Origin: Hungatella sp.
GTDB taxonomy: Bacteria > Bacillota > Clostridia > Lachnospirales > Lachnospiraceae
Reading direction: 5' to 3'
Length of the DNA stretch: 53,449 nucleotides
Assembly: GCA_022792815.1 (NCBI GenBank)
Contig: JAAWBS010000025.1
Coordinates: forward strand, 1 to 53,449
Shown: positions 25,189 through 33,821 of the stretch, piece by piece
Position numbering within the stretch: the first letter of the stretch is position 1
Layout: every line of letters begins with the position of its first letter
The notes under the pieces: model-generated
Databases searched by the model: none
Told to the model about the DNA's origin: nothing
Seen by the model: the letters and a program-made list of their open reading frames with translations, nothing else
Translations under genes and position numbers: made by a program

Positions 25189-26853
25189 ATGAGAAGACAG
25201 TGGTGGCAGGAGGAAGTTGTATATCAGATTTACCCCAAAAGTTTTTATGACAGCAGCGGTGACGGAGTGGGCGATCTCAGGGGGATCACGGAGAAACTGG
25301 ACTACTTAGAAGACCTGGGCATAACCATGATATGGATTTGTCCCATGTATCAGTCGCCTATGGACGACAACGGGTATGATATTTCTGATTATATGGGGAT
25401 CGCACCGGAGTTCGGGACCATGGAGGATTTTGATCAGCTGGTCAGGGAGGCCGAGAGGCGAAAGATCAAAATTATGCTGGATCTGGTCATCAATCACACC
25501 TCCGATGAACACAGATGGTTTCAGAGGGCTTTAGAAGATCCGAACAGCGCCTGCCATGACTACTATATTTTTAAGGAGGGAGACCGGGAGCCCAACAACT
25601 GGCGCTCCGTGTTCGGAGGAAGTGTGTGGGAGAAGATTCCGGGACGGGATGAGTACTATTTCCACTCTTTCGGGAAAAAGCAGCCGGACTTAAACTGGGA
25701 GAATCCCGCCTTGAGAGAACAACTCTATGAGATCGTCAACTGGTGGCTGAAAAAGGGGATTGCCGGGTTTCGGATCGACGCGATCACCTTTGTGAAGAAG
25801 GACCTGACCTGGAAGAGCCGGGAGGCAGACGGGGCGGACGGGCTGTCCAAGTGTACGAAATCTTCAAGAAACCAGCCGGGAATCGGCTCCTTTCTCCATG
25901 AGCTGAGAGAGCGGACATTTGACCGATATCCTTGTGTCACCGTGGCCGAGGCTCCGGGGGTGGCCTATGGGGAGCTGGGAGATTTTATCGGAGAAGAGGG
26001 ATATTTTTCCATGATATTCGATTTTCGCGCCGCGGATTTGGATGTGGCCTCCGGAAGTGAGTGGTTTAAGAGGGTTCCCTGGACCGTGGAGGACTTGAGG
26101 GAGAAGATCATGACGAGCCAGACGGAGATTCAGAAATACGGATGGAGCGCCAATTTTATCGAGAACCACGATCAGCCCCGGGCAGCGTCGAAATATCTGC
26201 GGGAGGCTCAGGGGAACCCGGAGGCCGTGAAGACCCTGGGAGCCATGTATTTCTTTTTGAGGGGGCTTCCCTTCATCTATCAGGGCCAGGAACTGGGTAT
26301 GGTGAATTTTGAGAGGAAATCCATCAGGGAGTTTGACGACTTGTCAAGCACAGACCAGTACCGCCGGGCCATGGAGGAGGGATATTCGTCTGAAGAGGCC
26401 CTCCGGTTTGTCAACCTCCGGAGCAGGGACAACGCCCGAACCCCGTTTCCCTGGAACAAGGACCGATACGGCGGATTTTCCCGGACAAAGCCATGGCTGG
26501 GCATGACGGAGGAATATCCCGCAGTCAATGCGGCGGACCAGACAGGCCGGCCGGGCAGCGTCCTGGAGTTCTACCGGGAGATGATCCGTTTCCGCCAGAA
26601 AGGGCCCTGCAGAGAGTGTCTGATCTACGGGGACATAGAGCCGGTGGACAGCAGCCGGGAGGTCATCGCCTACAGGCGGTACACAGAAAAAGAGACGGTG
26701 TACTGCTGGTTTAATCTGGGCGGCAGGGAGACGGAGGAGAAGCTGCCGGAAGTGTCGGCAAAGCTGATCTGGAAGACAGGCGGGGAGGTCCGGATTAGGG
26801 GGAACCGTCTTTTATTGGAACCATATCAATCGGTTATGGTGAGAACATCATAG
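25189..26853 (+). CDS. GH13 alpha-glucosidase (oligo-1,6-glucosidase/trehalose-6-phosphate hydrolase type)
   Basis: The 554-residue protein has all GH13 regions: DLVINHTSDEH (region I), GFRIDAI with nucleophile Asp197 (region II), TVAEAP with acid Glu254 (region III) and IENHDQPR with Asp328 (region IV). It begins with WWQEEVVYQIYPKSFYDSSG, typical of intracellular exo-acting glucosidases. ATG 25189 has GGAGGGAGAAGG upstream. The PTS gene 12 bases downstream would supply a phosphorylated disaccharide, so hydrolysis of a 6-phospho-alpha-glucoside or its dephosphorylated form is inferred. Specificity among trehalose-, sucrose- or isomaltose-type substrates cannot be settled by eye. Confidence 0.9.
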   Translation: MRRQWWQEEVVYQIYPKSFYDSSGDGVGDLRGITEKLDYLEDLGITMIWICPMYQSPMDDNGYDISDYMGIAPEFGTMEDFDQLVREAERRKIKIMLDLVINHTSDEHRWFQRALEDPNSACHDYYIFKEGDREPNNWRSVFGGSVWEKIPGRDEYYFHSFGKKQPDLNWENPALREQLYEIVNWWLKKGIAGFRIDAITFVKKDLTWKSREADGADGLSKCTKSSRNQPGIGSFLHELRERTFDRYPCVTVAEAPGVAYGELGDFIGEEGYFSMIFDFRAADLDVASGSEWFKRVPWTVEDLREKIMTSQTEIQKYGWSANFIENHDQPRAASKYLREAQGNPEAVKTLGAMYFFLRGLPFIYQGQELGMVNFERKSIREFDDLSSTDQYRRAMEEGYSSEEALRFVNLRSRDNARTPFPWNKDRYGGFSRTKPWLGMTEEYPAVNAADQTGRPGSVLEFYREMIRFRQKGPCRECLIYGDIEPVDSSREVIAYRRYTEKETVYCWFNLGGRETEEKLPEVSAKLIWKTGGEVRIRGNRLLLEPYQSVMVRTS

Positions 26854-26865
26854 GGGAGGAAGAAC

Positions 26866-28806
26866 ATGGCTATGGAGAGCACAAACTATCAGGAGACGGC
26901 CCGCAGGATTGTGGAGATTGTGGGAAGGGACAATATTATTTCTGCTACCCACTGCGCCACCCGTCTTCGCCTGATCGTAAAAGACAAGGACGCCATCGAC
27001 GAAAAGCAGCTGGAGAAGGTTTCTCTGGTGAAGGGGACGTTCTTTAACGCGGGTCAATATCAGATTATTCTTGGCACCGGGATCGTCAATAAGGTTTATG
27101 GGGAGATTCAGAAGATGAATCTAAAAACTCTCTCTAAACAGGAGCAGGACGAAATCATTAAAAAGCAGCAGACGGGAGTCAAGAGGGTCATGAGAACCTT
27201 AGGAGACATTTTCGTGCCCATCATTCCCGTCATTGCGGCCACAGGCCTTTTTCTCGGTCTGAAAGGGTGCGTGTTCAACGACAATGTGCTGGCGCTTTTT
27301 GGAGCCGGCTCCGCCGCGATACCGGATTACATTGTTATACTGGTCAATGTGCTGACCGAGACGGCCTTCGCCTTTCTTCCGGCTATCATCTGCTGGTCGG
27401 CCTATAAAGTGTTCGGCGGGATGCCTGTCATCGGAATGGTCATCGGCCTCATGCTGGTCTCTCCCATACTGCCAAACGCTTATTCGGTGGCAGATCCGGG
27501 CAGCGGGGCCAGGGCGGTGATGGCCTTCGGGGTGATTCCCGTGGTGGGATGCCAGGGCAGTGTCCTGTTGGCGATTCTAACTGCTTTTATCGGGGCAAAC
27601 CTGGAGAAGAAGCTGCGGAAGGTCATGCCTAATGCCCTGGATCTGATCATGACACCTTTTGTGGTCATGCTGGTCACATTTCTGGTGACGATCCTGGGGA
27701 TCGGGCCGGTTATGCACATCGTGGAATTAAAGCTGGTTCAGGTGGTGGAGCTGCTGATTCGGATTCCCTTTGGAATCGGCGGGTTTGTCATCGGAGCCAC
27801 CTATCCGCTGCTGGTTATCACAGGACTTCACCATACATACACCATGATCGAGACTTCTCTGCTGGCCAACACCGGATTCAACCCTGTCATCACCCTCTGC
27901 GCCATGTACGGCTTTGCCAATGTAGGAACCTGTCTGGCATTTTTCGTCAAATCAAAGCAGGAGCCTGTGCGTCAGACGGCCATGGGAGCCATGCTTTCTC
28001 AGCTGTTCGGCATAAGCGAGCCTGCTCTTTTCGGTATTCAGCTCCGGTATAATCTGCGGCCCCTGATCATCATGCTGGGATCTTCCGGACTTGGGGCGGC
28101 CCTTCTGTCTGTTTTAAAGATTCAGTCCAACTCCTACGGGCTGGCCGTGCTCCCATCCTACCTGATGTATCTCTATGAGTGGCGGCAGCTTCTGTGGTAT
28201 TTTCTGGTGTCTGTCCTGACGGTGACGGTCTGCTTTGGGGCCACCTGTCTGTTTGGCATACCCGGGGAAGTCCTTGAGGTCGAGACGGGAAAGGACTTGG
28301 GGGAGAGTCCGGAGCCTGAAAGGGATGAGACCCTTCCGGCCGGATCCCAACGGTTTCTAGGCAGCCCTCTGACAGGCCAGGTGATTCCCATGAAGGACGT
28401 GGGGGATGACGTGTTTGCCTCTGAAGTGCTGGGAAAGGGCGTAGCCGTAATCCCAAAAGAGGGAGAGGTCGTGGCGCCTTGTGACGCGGAGGTCACGGCG
28501 CTGTTTGAAACCGGCCACGCCGTCGGTCTGAAGACGGCAGACGGCATGGAGCTGCTGATCCATGTGGGGATCAACACGGTGGAGCTTCAGGGTAAATACT
28601 ACCGAACCTGGGTCTCTCAGGGGGATGCGGTGAAGGAAGGGCAGCGCCTCATCACCTTTGACGTGGAAAAAATCAGGGAGGCGGGATATGATGTGACGAC
28701 TCCTGTGATCGTGGCCAATTCAGGCGACTATGACAGCGTGGAGGGATGCGGGACGGGAATGGTAAAGGCCATGGAACCGTTGGTGAAGGTGGGGGCCAGA
28801 AGGTAG
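26866..28806 (+). CDS. PTS sugar transporter EIIBCA, sucrose/trehalose family
   Basis: Residues 1-90 are the IIB domain, with phospho-Cys30 in SATHCATRLRL. About 105-470 is the IIC membrane domain, with GLHHTYTMIETSLL near its sugar site. From about 495 a glucose-type IIA domain follows (GSPLTGQVIPM, AVIPKEGEVVAP, LLIHVGINTVELQG with His566). All three domains in one chain are unusual but known for this family. The GLHH-type motif resembles sucrose permeases. It should import and phosphorylate an alpha-linked disaccharide that the adjacent glucosidase splits. Regulation is probably by the upstream RpiR proteins. Confidence 0.9.
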   Translation: MAMESTNYQETARRIVEIVGRDNIISATHCATRLRLIVKDKDAIDEKQLEKVSLVKGTFFNAGQYQIILGTGIVNKVYGEIQKMNLKTLSKQEQDEIIKKQQTGVKRVMRTLGDIFVPIIPVIAATGLFLGLKGCVFNDNVLALFGAGSAAIPDYIVILVNVLTETAFAFLPAIICWSAYKVFGGMPVIGMVIGLMLVSPILPNAYSVADPGSGARAVMAFGVIPVVGCQGSVLLAILTAFIGANLEKKLRKVMPNALDLIMTPFVVMLVTFLVTILGIGPVMHIVELKLVQVVELLIRIPFGIGGFVIGATYPLLVITGLHHTYTMIETSLLANTGFNPVITLCAMYGFANVGTCLAFFVKSKQEPVRQTAMGAMLSQLFGISEPALFGIQLRYNLRPLIIMLGSSGLGAALLSVLKIQSNSYGLAVLPSYLMYLYEWRQLLWYFLVSVLTVTVCFGATCLFGIPGEVLEVETGKDLGESPEPERDETLPAGSQRFLGSPLTGQVIPMKDVGDDVFASEVLGKGVAVIPKEGEVVAPCDAEVTALFETGHAVGLKTADGMELLIHVGINTVELQGKYYRTWVSQGDAVKEGQRLITFDVEKIREAGYDVTTPVIVANSGDYDSVEGCGTGMVKAMEPLVKVGARR

Positions 28807-29142
28807 ACAGATCCAACGGTATTCGGTCTGGAGTCGGTCAGGAGTCTCCAAAACAACTCATGCCCTAAAAGCATAGATAACCGATAAAATGTAAGTATTT
28901 GTCATCTTTCATCACCTTCGCTATACTGAGAGCATAGATAAAAACCGGAAAGAGATGGAAAGGGGTTAAGGGCGGCAGGGGACATCTCATTTTCCACCGC
29001 CGCCTGGAATATCTTGCAATCCTCCACAAACCGTGATATAACATGTCAGAAGAGGAGCCCGGCAGAATACGGGCAGATTCTCGGCATGTATGAGCGCATT
29101 GGCGGCTTAAGACCATATATGGGAAAGCGGAGGAGTTTGAAA
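28807..29142. other. Noncoding stretch between the PTS gene and the AEC transporter
   Basis: I see no convincing gene in these 336 bases. The sequence GCATAGATAA occurs twice (near 28870 and 28931) flanking an A/T-rich segment that contains CTATACT (a -10-like element). Further on, complementary GGCGGCAG/CCGCCGCC segments could form a hairpin. The AEC gene has its own AGGAG site at the right end. The region probably holds the AEC promoter and possibly an operator. Confidence 0.4.
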
Positions 29143-30060
29143 ATGGGAATGACAGAGGTGTTATCCAGAGCGGCATATTTTATGGGAATTATTTTTATGG
29201 GCTACAGTCTGAGACGGGCGGGCTTTTTTAAACCGGAGGATTTTCATGTGATTTCTAAGATCGTACTGAAGATCACCCTTCCGGCAGCTATTATCGTCAG
29301 CTTCGCCGGCAAGGAGATCGATCCTTCCATGCTGATTCTGTGTCTTCTGGGTCTTGCAGGCGGCCTGATCTACATAGGAGCCGGCTTTCTCATGAATGTG
29401 AAAGCCTCCAGAGAGAAAAAGGCCTTCGAGATCCTCAATCTGTCCGGGTATAATATCGGAAATTTTACCCTCCCCTTTGTCCAGAACTTCCTGGGCCCGT
29501 CAGGAGTGGTGATCACCAGCCTGTTTGACACGGGCAACGCGGTGGTCTGCCTGGGAGGTGCCTACAGCGCGGCGTCTATGGCGAAAGGGGAGGGGAAAGG
29601 TCTGCCGGTAGTTCAGATTATGAAGACTTTAGTGAAATCTGTGCCCTTTGATACGTACATGATCATGACGGCTCTCTGTCTTCTGGGAGTGCGGCTGCCA
29701 AGACAGGCTGTATCCTTTGCCGGCATCATCGCTGACGGCAACGCCTTCATGGCCATGCTGATGATCGGGGTAGGCTTTCAACTGTCCGGCGACAGGGCCC
29801 AGACAGGGGTCATCATAAGACTCCTGGCAGTGAGATACGGTGTGGCAGCGGTTCTGTCGGCAGGGTTCTATTTTCTGCTGCCTATGGCTTTGGAGTACCG
29901 ACAGACTCTGGCGATCCTGGTCTTCGCCCCCATCGCCTCGGCGGCCCCTGCCTTCACCGGTGATTTGAAGGGAGATATCGGGCTCTCCAGCGCCATCAAC
30001 TCCATATCCATTCTCATCAGCATCTGCTGTATCGTGACAGTGGTGGGGCTGGTGCTCTAG
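29143..30060 (+). CDS. AEC family (auxin efflux carrier-like) transporter
   Basis: The 305-residue protein consists of about ten hydrophobic helices in two halves; KITLPAAIIVSFAGKEI and the central GFANxx-type segment GYNIGNFTLPFVQNFLG match the AEC family, whose bacterial members move malate, malonate and similar anions. ATG 29143 has GGAGGAG upstream; the longer frame from 29014 reads through noncoding DNA. No enzyme gene adjoins it, so the substrate is unknown. Confidence 0.88.
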   Translation: MGMTEVLSRAAYFMGIIFMGYSLRRAGFFKPEDFHVISKIVLKITLPAAIIVSFAGKEIDPSMLILCLLGLAGGLIYIGAGFLMNVKASREKKAFEILNLSGYNIGNFTLPFVQNFLGPSGVVITSLFDTGNAVVCLGGAYSAASMAKGEGKGLPVVQIMKTLVKSVPFDTYMIMTALCLLGVRLPRQAVSFAGIIADGNAFMAMLMIGVGFQLSGDRAQTGVIIRLLAVRYGVAAVLSAGFYFLLPMALEYRQTLAILVFAPIASAAPAFTGDLKGDIGLSSAINSISILISICCIVTVVGLVL

Positions 30061-30081
30061 AGCGTGTCTGAAACTTCTTGG

Positions 30082-30119
30082 ACTGTCCGGGTTCACCGCC
30101 TGCCTGTGACCTGGACAGT
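30082..30119 (+). terminator. Hairpin between convergent genes, possibly a bidirectional terminator
   Basis: ACTGTCC/GGACAGT pair as outer stem and GGTTCAC/GTGACC as inner stem. It sits between the AEC gene and the oppositely oriented DUF2871 gene; there is no strong T-run. Confidence 0.45.
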
Positions 30120-30186
30120 TTGGAGTAACGGTCTGCCATATTCCCCAGTCCCGGATCAGGGGGCCCGCCTCCCACACAAAGCAGTG

Positions 30187-30597
30187 CTAAACAGCCTTCT
30201 TCCTGATTTTCAGCAAGAAGAGAACCATACAGACTCCGGTCAGGATATGGCCGATGCCCGCGATCCCGGAGATGGAGGCATCCAGGCCTCTGCTCAGTTC
30301 CTGTCCCCACACCTGAGCCAGACCTCTCATGAGAAAGCCAAGGCCCGTGATATTCAGCCCTACCTGGTAGACCGTCAGGACTTTGCCCGTGCTTTTGTCA
30401 GAAAAGGAAAATACTTTTTCCGTCAGCATCAGCATCAGGAAAAAGAACATTCCCAACAGAAAATAGTGGGTGTGCATAACTGACAGATTGGTCTTCCCCG
30501 TAAAATGGCTGAACTTGGTAAACTCCCTGTAAAATACTCCAAATATCATGGCAATGATCGAGTAGACCAGAGCCAGGTTGGCATAACGCTTTACCAT
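30187..30597 (-). CDS. DUF2871 family membrane protein
   Basis: The 136-residue protein has about four membrane helices. The segment HTHYFLLGMFFFLMLML and the paired GLGFLMRG/GIAGIGHIL segments fit DUF2871. The start at 30597 has AGGAG 11 bases upstream on the minus strand. It lies 19 bases after the tetR gene and is most likely co-transcribed with it. Function is unknown; several His residues in helices are suggestive of metal or heme contact but this is not established. Confidence 0.85.
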   Translation of the reverse strand: MVKRYANLALVYSIIAMIFGVFYREFTKFSHFTGKTNLSVMHTHYFLLGMFFFLMLMLTEKVFSFSDKSTGKVLTVYQVGLNITGLGFLMRGLAQVWGQELSRGLDASISGIAGIGHILTGVCMVLFLLKIRKKAV

Positions 30598-30616
30598 AAT
30601 ATCATATTCTCCTTCT

Positions 30617-31168
30617 TCACTTAATAATAGTACGCCGGATCACCGTGATAAAAAAGTCCATGTCCGCTGCTCCGGCTTTCAGCAGTATCATCATGTTCAT
30701 CAAAATAAAATGAGCGAATTGTTCCCTGGTAAAGGCCTCATTCCAGACATCCTCCCTCACGTCAGGGTCCTGTGTCATCTTCTGAACCAGGGCCTCTTCC
30801 AGGGCAGACTGCATGGATGTCATGCGTTCAAGCCCTGCGGTCTCTACATTGCCGAGACTGTTCATCAGCTTCCCGGCAGACTCGTCGATCCGCTCCCTGA
30901 GAAATCCAAATATCTCCCGCAGCTGGCCGCAAAAGCTATGGGCGGCTATGACCTCTTTCATCTCGGAAAGGGTCTGTCTCCAGTATTCTTCTGTGAGGGC
31001 GAGAAGAATCTCATCCTTGCTGGAGAAGTAGTTATACACAGTCCCTGTAGCCACTCCGGCCCTTCTGGCCAGAGAGCGGATATTCACGGCACCGATTCCT
31101 TCCTCGTCCGTCATCCGGCGGGCCGATTCCAGCAAGACAGCCCGCAGAGTGTCGTCTTTTCTTCGCAT
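30617..31168 (-). CDS. TetR family transcriptional regulator
   Basis: The N-terminal domain has the TetR helix-turn-helix (VNIRSLARRAGVATGTVYNY, FSSKDEILLALTEEY). The C-terminal ligand domain is variable. The start at 31168 follows AAAGGAGGGAGTC. The promoter at 31211-31239 and a perfect palindrome at 31195-31204, within the start of the transcript, fit autorepression. The regulated unit probably includes the DUF2871 membrane protein, whose substrate or ligand might be the inducer. Ligand unknown. Confidence 0.92.
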   Translation of the reverse strand: MRRKDDTLRAVLLESARRMTDEEGIGAVNIRSLARRAGVATGTVYNYFSSKDEILLALTEEYWRQTLSEMKEVIAAHSFCGQLREIFGFLRERIDESAGKLMNSLGNVETAGLERMTSMQSALEEALVQKMTQDPDVREDVWNEAFTREQFAHFILMNMMILLKAGAADMDFFITVIRRTIIK

Positions 31169-31194
31169 GACTCCCTCCTTTGTTCTTTATAAAT

Positions 31195-31204
31195 GAACAT
31201 GTTC
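31195..31204 (-). promoter_or_regulatory. Palindromic operator in front of tetR
   Basis: GAACATGTTC is a perfect 10-bp palindrome just downstream of the -10 element of the tetR promoter. A bound TetR dimer would block transcription start. Position and symmetry are seen; binding is inferred. Confidence 0.6.
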
Positions 31205-31210
31205 GCTTAT

Positions 31211-31239
31211 ATTATAGGCGACGGGAGGCAGTTTGTCAA
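31211..31239 (-). promoter_or_regulatory. Near-ideal SigA promoter for tetR-DUF2871
   Basis: Read on the minus strand: TTGACA (31239-31234), 17 bases, TATAAT (31216-31211). Both hexamers match consensus exactly. Confidence 0.85.
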
Positions 31240-31340
31240 CCGGGACGGGATCGTGGAGAGCAAATCCTATACAGCTGTCCTTTTGGCATCTTTCTCATAT
31301 ACTAATAAGAAAGAACCCAGTATGAGAGGATCACAACAAG

Positions 31341-32684
31341 ATGGACAATCAGTTAATATGGAGAGATGAATTTAATATCGGAATCAAGATTATTGACGAT
31401 GAACACAGGAAGCTTTTTACGATTATCAACAGGCTTTTTTCCCTCAGAGAGGAGGGGAAGAGAAGTTGGAGGACATACCAGGAGGGAATCAAATATTTTA
31501 AGGATCACGCCCTGAAGCACTTTCAAGATGAAGAAAACTATATGGAACTGATCGCCTATGAGGAACTTGACATTCACAGGCGGCTCCACAGGGATTTCCG
31601 GGATCACACCCTTCCGGCCCTGGAACGGGAGCTGGCCGGGAGAGACTATTCTTCCGAGACAGTGGATCATTTTCTGGCCGTCTGCGTCGGCTGGCTCATA
31701 GGGCATACCCTCATCGAGGACAGGGCCATCGTGGGAGGGAGGGTGAGCAAATGGGTGGACCTTATGCCGGAGGAGGAGCTTGAGGCCATGAAGAAGGTGA
31801 TCATCACGCTCCTTAAAACTATGTTTCAGCTGAAGGCCCAGGTTATCAGCGATTCCTATGACGGAGAGCGGTTCGGGAAAGGAGTCTACTACCGGCTGGT
31901 GTACGGCAGAGAGCAGGATGACAAAAAGTGGGAGATCCTTCTGGCATTTGAGGACAGGATATTGGTTAATACGGTGGGGAAAATCATAGGGGCCAAGTCT
32001 GACAAGCTGGATATCATGCTTCTGAACGCGGTAAAGTACACGGCGTGTCAGTTTGTGAGGCGGGTGATGGATCACTATCCATCCATCAGGTCCTATGAGA
32101 TGGTGGAGGAGAATCTGCTGACCTATGAGCAGTTCGGGGAGATTTTTGAGAAAAAGCAGCCCCAGGTCAGCCTGCTCTTTGACACAGAGGAAGGATATTT
32201 TTCCTATTGCGTCATCGCTCCCCATATGATGGAGCAAAGCGTGGGGACGCCTCTTTTTGTATCCAACGAGATGTCTGAGGTGGAGAGATACCTGATGGAG
32301 AAAGAGAAGGACATAAAAAAGAAGATTCTTGTGGTAGATGACTCCAGCACCATACGCATGGGCATGGAGCGGCTGCTGGCACAGGATTATGATGTGTCGG
32401 AGGTCAACTCGGGGGTGTCTGCTATTCGGGCGATTACCCTGGATAGGCCGGATCTGATTCTGTTGGATTATGAGATGCCGGTCTGCGACGGGATTCATGT
32501 TCTGGAGATGCTTCACTCGGAACAGGAATTCTCGGACATTCCGGTGATCTTTCTCACTGCCAGAGGAGATCCGGAAAGCGTGAAAAAGGTGCTGTCTCTC
32601 AAGGCTGACGGATATCTTCTGAAATATTTACAGCCCATGGAGATCAAGAGGAGAATTGACGATTTTTTTGACAAGATACAATGA
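31341..32684 (+). CDS. Hemerythrin domain-receiver protein (paralog 1)
   Basis: Residues 1-135 are a bacteriohemerythrin with all seven iron ligands in the canonical spacing: His22, His60, Glu64, His79, His83, His121 and Asp126. A middle region (about 160-310), which might have a CheX-like fold, carries the conserved block LDIMLLNAVKYTACQFVRRV. A receiver domain closes the protein (VVDDSSTIRMG, acceptor Asp in LILLDYEMP, IFLTARGD, Lys in LLKYLQPME). Starts at ATG 31341 after GAGAGGA. The likely role is sensing O2 or NO through the di-iron site and coupling it to a phosphorelay or motility output. A close paralog lies at 37313. Confidence 0.88.
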   Translation: MDNQLIWRDEFNIGIKIIDDEHRKLFTIINRLFSLREEGKRSWRTYQEGIKYFKDHALKHFQDEENYMELIAYEELDIHRRLHRDFRDHTLPALERELAGRDYSSETVDHFLAVCVGWLIGHTLIEDRAIVGGRVSKWVDLMPEEELEAMKKVIITLLKTMFQLKAQVISDSYDGERFGKGVYYRLVYGREQDDKKWEILLAFEDRILVNTVGKIIGAKSDKLDIMLLNAVKYTACQFVRRVMDHYPSIRSYEMVEENLLTYEQFGEIFEKKQPQVSLLFDTEEGYFSYCVIAPHMMEQSVGTPLFVSNEMSEVERYLMEKEKDIKKKILVVDDSSTIRMGMERLLAQDYDVSEVNSGVSAIRAITLDRPDLILLDYEMPVCDGIHVLEMLHSEQEFSDIPVIFLTARGDPESVKKVLSLKADGYLLKYLQPMEIKRRIDDFFDKIQ

Positions 32685-32801
32685 TCTTGAGTTAAGGCAC
32701 AAACTATGTTACGATTGTGAAGTAATTGTTTACATGGTGGGAAATCCGATATGAGTTTTCTGGGGAAAGTATTGTTTAAGGATAAAGGAGTAGAAATCAG
32801 G

Positions 32802-33482
32802 ATGAATCAGACACAACCGGTCTTTGAATCCGTCTACAGAGAAATCTTCCCTTTTTGGGACGGGATTTCGGACACAGACAGAGACTATATCTGTCAGAAT
32901 ACCCATGCTGTCGCCTACCCAAAGGGAAAGAATATTCACGACGGCAGTGAATGCTCCGGAGTTATCATCGTCCGCTCCGGAAGTCTTCGGCTCTATATAA
33001 TGTCCGACGAGGGAAAGGACATCACCCTCTACCGGCTGCACAGAGGGGATCTATGTATGCTGTCAGCCTCCTGTGTCCTGGAAGCAGTCACATTTGACGT
33101 GTTTGTGGACGTGGAGGAGGACAGCGAGTGCTATGTCATCGGCGGGCCGGCCTTCGCGGCGGTTTCCAAGCGCAGCCCGGATATCCGGATCTTTGCCCTT
33201 GAGACTGCGGTCAGCCGGTTTTCCGATGTGATGTGGGTCCTGCAGCAGATTCTCTTTATGAGCATGGACAGACGGCTGGCCATCTTTCTCTCCGACGAAG
33301 CGGCGAGAACCGGCTCAGACACCATCTCCATGACTCACGGGCAGATCGCCCGCTATATGGGATCTGCCCGTGAGGTGGTATCCAGAATGTTAAAATATTT
33401 TGCCAATGAAGGGATCGTGGAGGTCTCCCGGGGAGACGTAAAGATCATTGACAAGAAGCGCCTGCGCCGGTTAGCCCTCTAA
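32802..33482 (+). CDS. Crp/Fnr family transcriptional regulator
   Basis: A cyclic-nucleotide-type effector domain (SGSLRLYIMSDEGKDITLY, HRGDLCMLSASCVLE) precedes a winged helix with THGQIARYMGSAREVVSRML. Cysteines occur (residues near CSG, DLCMLSASC) but not in the FNR four-Cys arrangement, so Fe-S binding is uncertain. I prefer ATG 32802, with AGGAG upstream; ATG 32751 would add 17 residues. A weak promoter (TTGAGT-N17-TACGAT, 32687-32715) precedes it. It faces the ferredoxin-thioredoxin operon, whose promoter carries a Crp/Fnr-like palindrome at 34610, so it may activate that operon in response to redox state. Confidence 0.85.
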   Translation: MNQTQPVFESVYREIFPFWDGISDTDRDYICQNTHAVAYPKGKNIHDGSECSGVIIVRSGSLRLYIMSDEGKDITLYRLHRGDLCMLSASCVLEAVTFDVFVDVEEDSECYVIGGPAFAAVSKRSPDIRIFALETAVSRFSDVMWVLQQILFMSMDRRLAIFLSDEAARTGSDTISMTHGQIARYMGSAREVVSRMLKYFANEGIVEVSRGDVKIIDKKRLRRLAL

Positions 33483-33779
33483 CATGGCCAGTATCTGGGC
33501 CTTCGGTCTGGCGCCGGTTTCCCTGCGGACTACCTTGCCGTCTTTTAAGACAACCAGGGTGGGGATGCTTAAGACTCCGAATTCCTGAGCCAGCTCTGTC
33601 TCCAAGTCCACGTCGATCTTACCCACAAGGTACTGGGGATTCTCCTCGGCGATCTGATCCACCACAGGAGAGACCATGCGGCAGGGGCCGCACCAGTGGG
33701 CGTAGAAATCCAGAAGCACCGTCTTGGGGCTGGTCTTGACAGAATCAAAGTTTTGACGATTAACAGTAAGTACAGACAT
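33471..33779 (-). CDS. trxA: Thioredoxin
   Basis: The 102-residue protein has the active site WCGPC at about residues 29-33 and the cis-Pro segment SIPTLVV. It is a normal-sized thioredoxin. The start at 33779 follows GGAAGG on the minus strand. It is the last gene of an operon with an Fe-S membrane protein and a small ferredoxin, so it may receive electrons from, or help mature, that system. Its stop overlaps the end of the convergent Crp/Fnr gene by 12 bases. Confidence 0.95.
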   Translation of the reverse strand: MSVLTVNRQNFDSVKTSPKTVLLDFYAHWCGPCRMVSPVVDQIAEENPQYLVGKIDVDLETELAQEFGVLSIPTLVVLKDGKVVRRETGARPKAQILAMLEG

Positions 33780-33821
33780 GATTGTTACCTTCCTTTCTTT
33801 TGCCGGGCGGCAGAAGCAGCG

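Noticed and set aside
28807..29142. Extension of the AEC gene to 29014
   Set aside because: The upstream codons read as noncoding sequence and the ribosome site is directly before ATG 29143.
31353..32516. 387-residue open frame on the minus strand
   Set aside because: It is antisense to the hemerythrin-receiver gene, which has all ligands.
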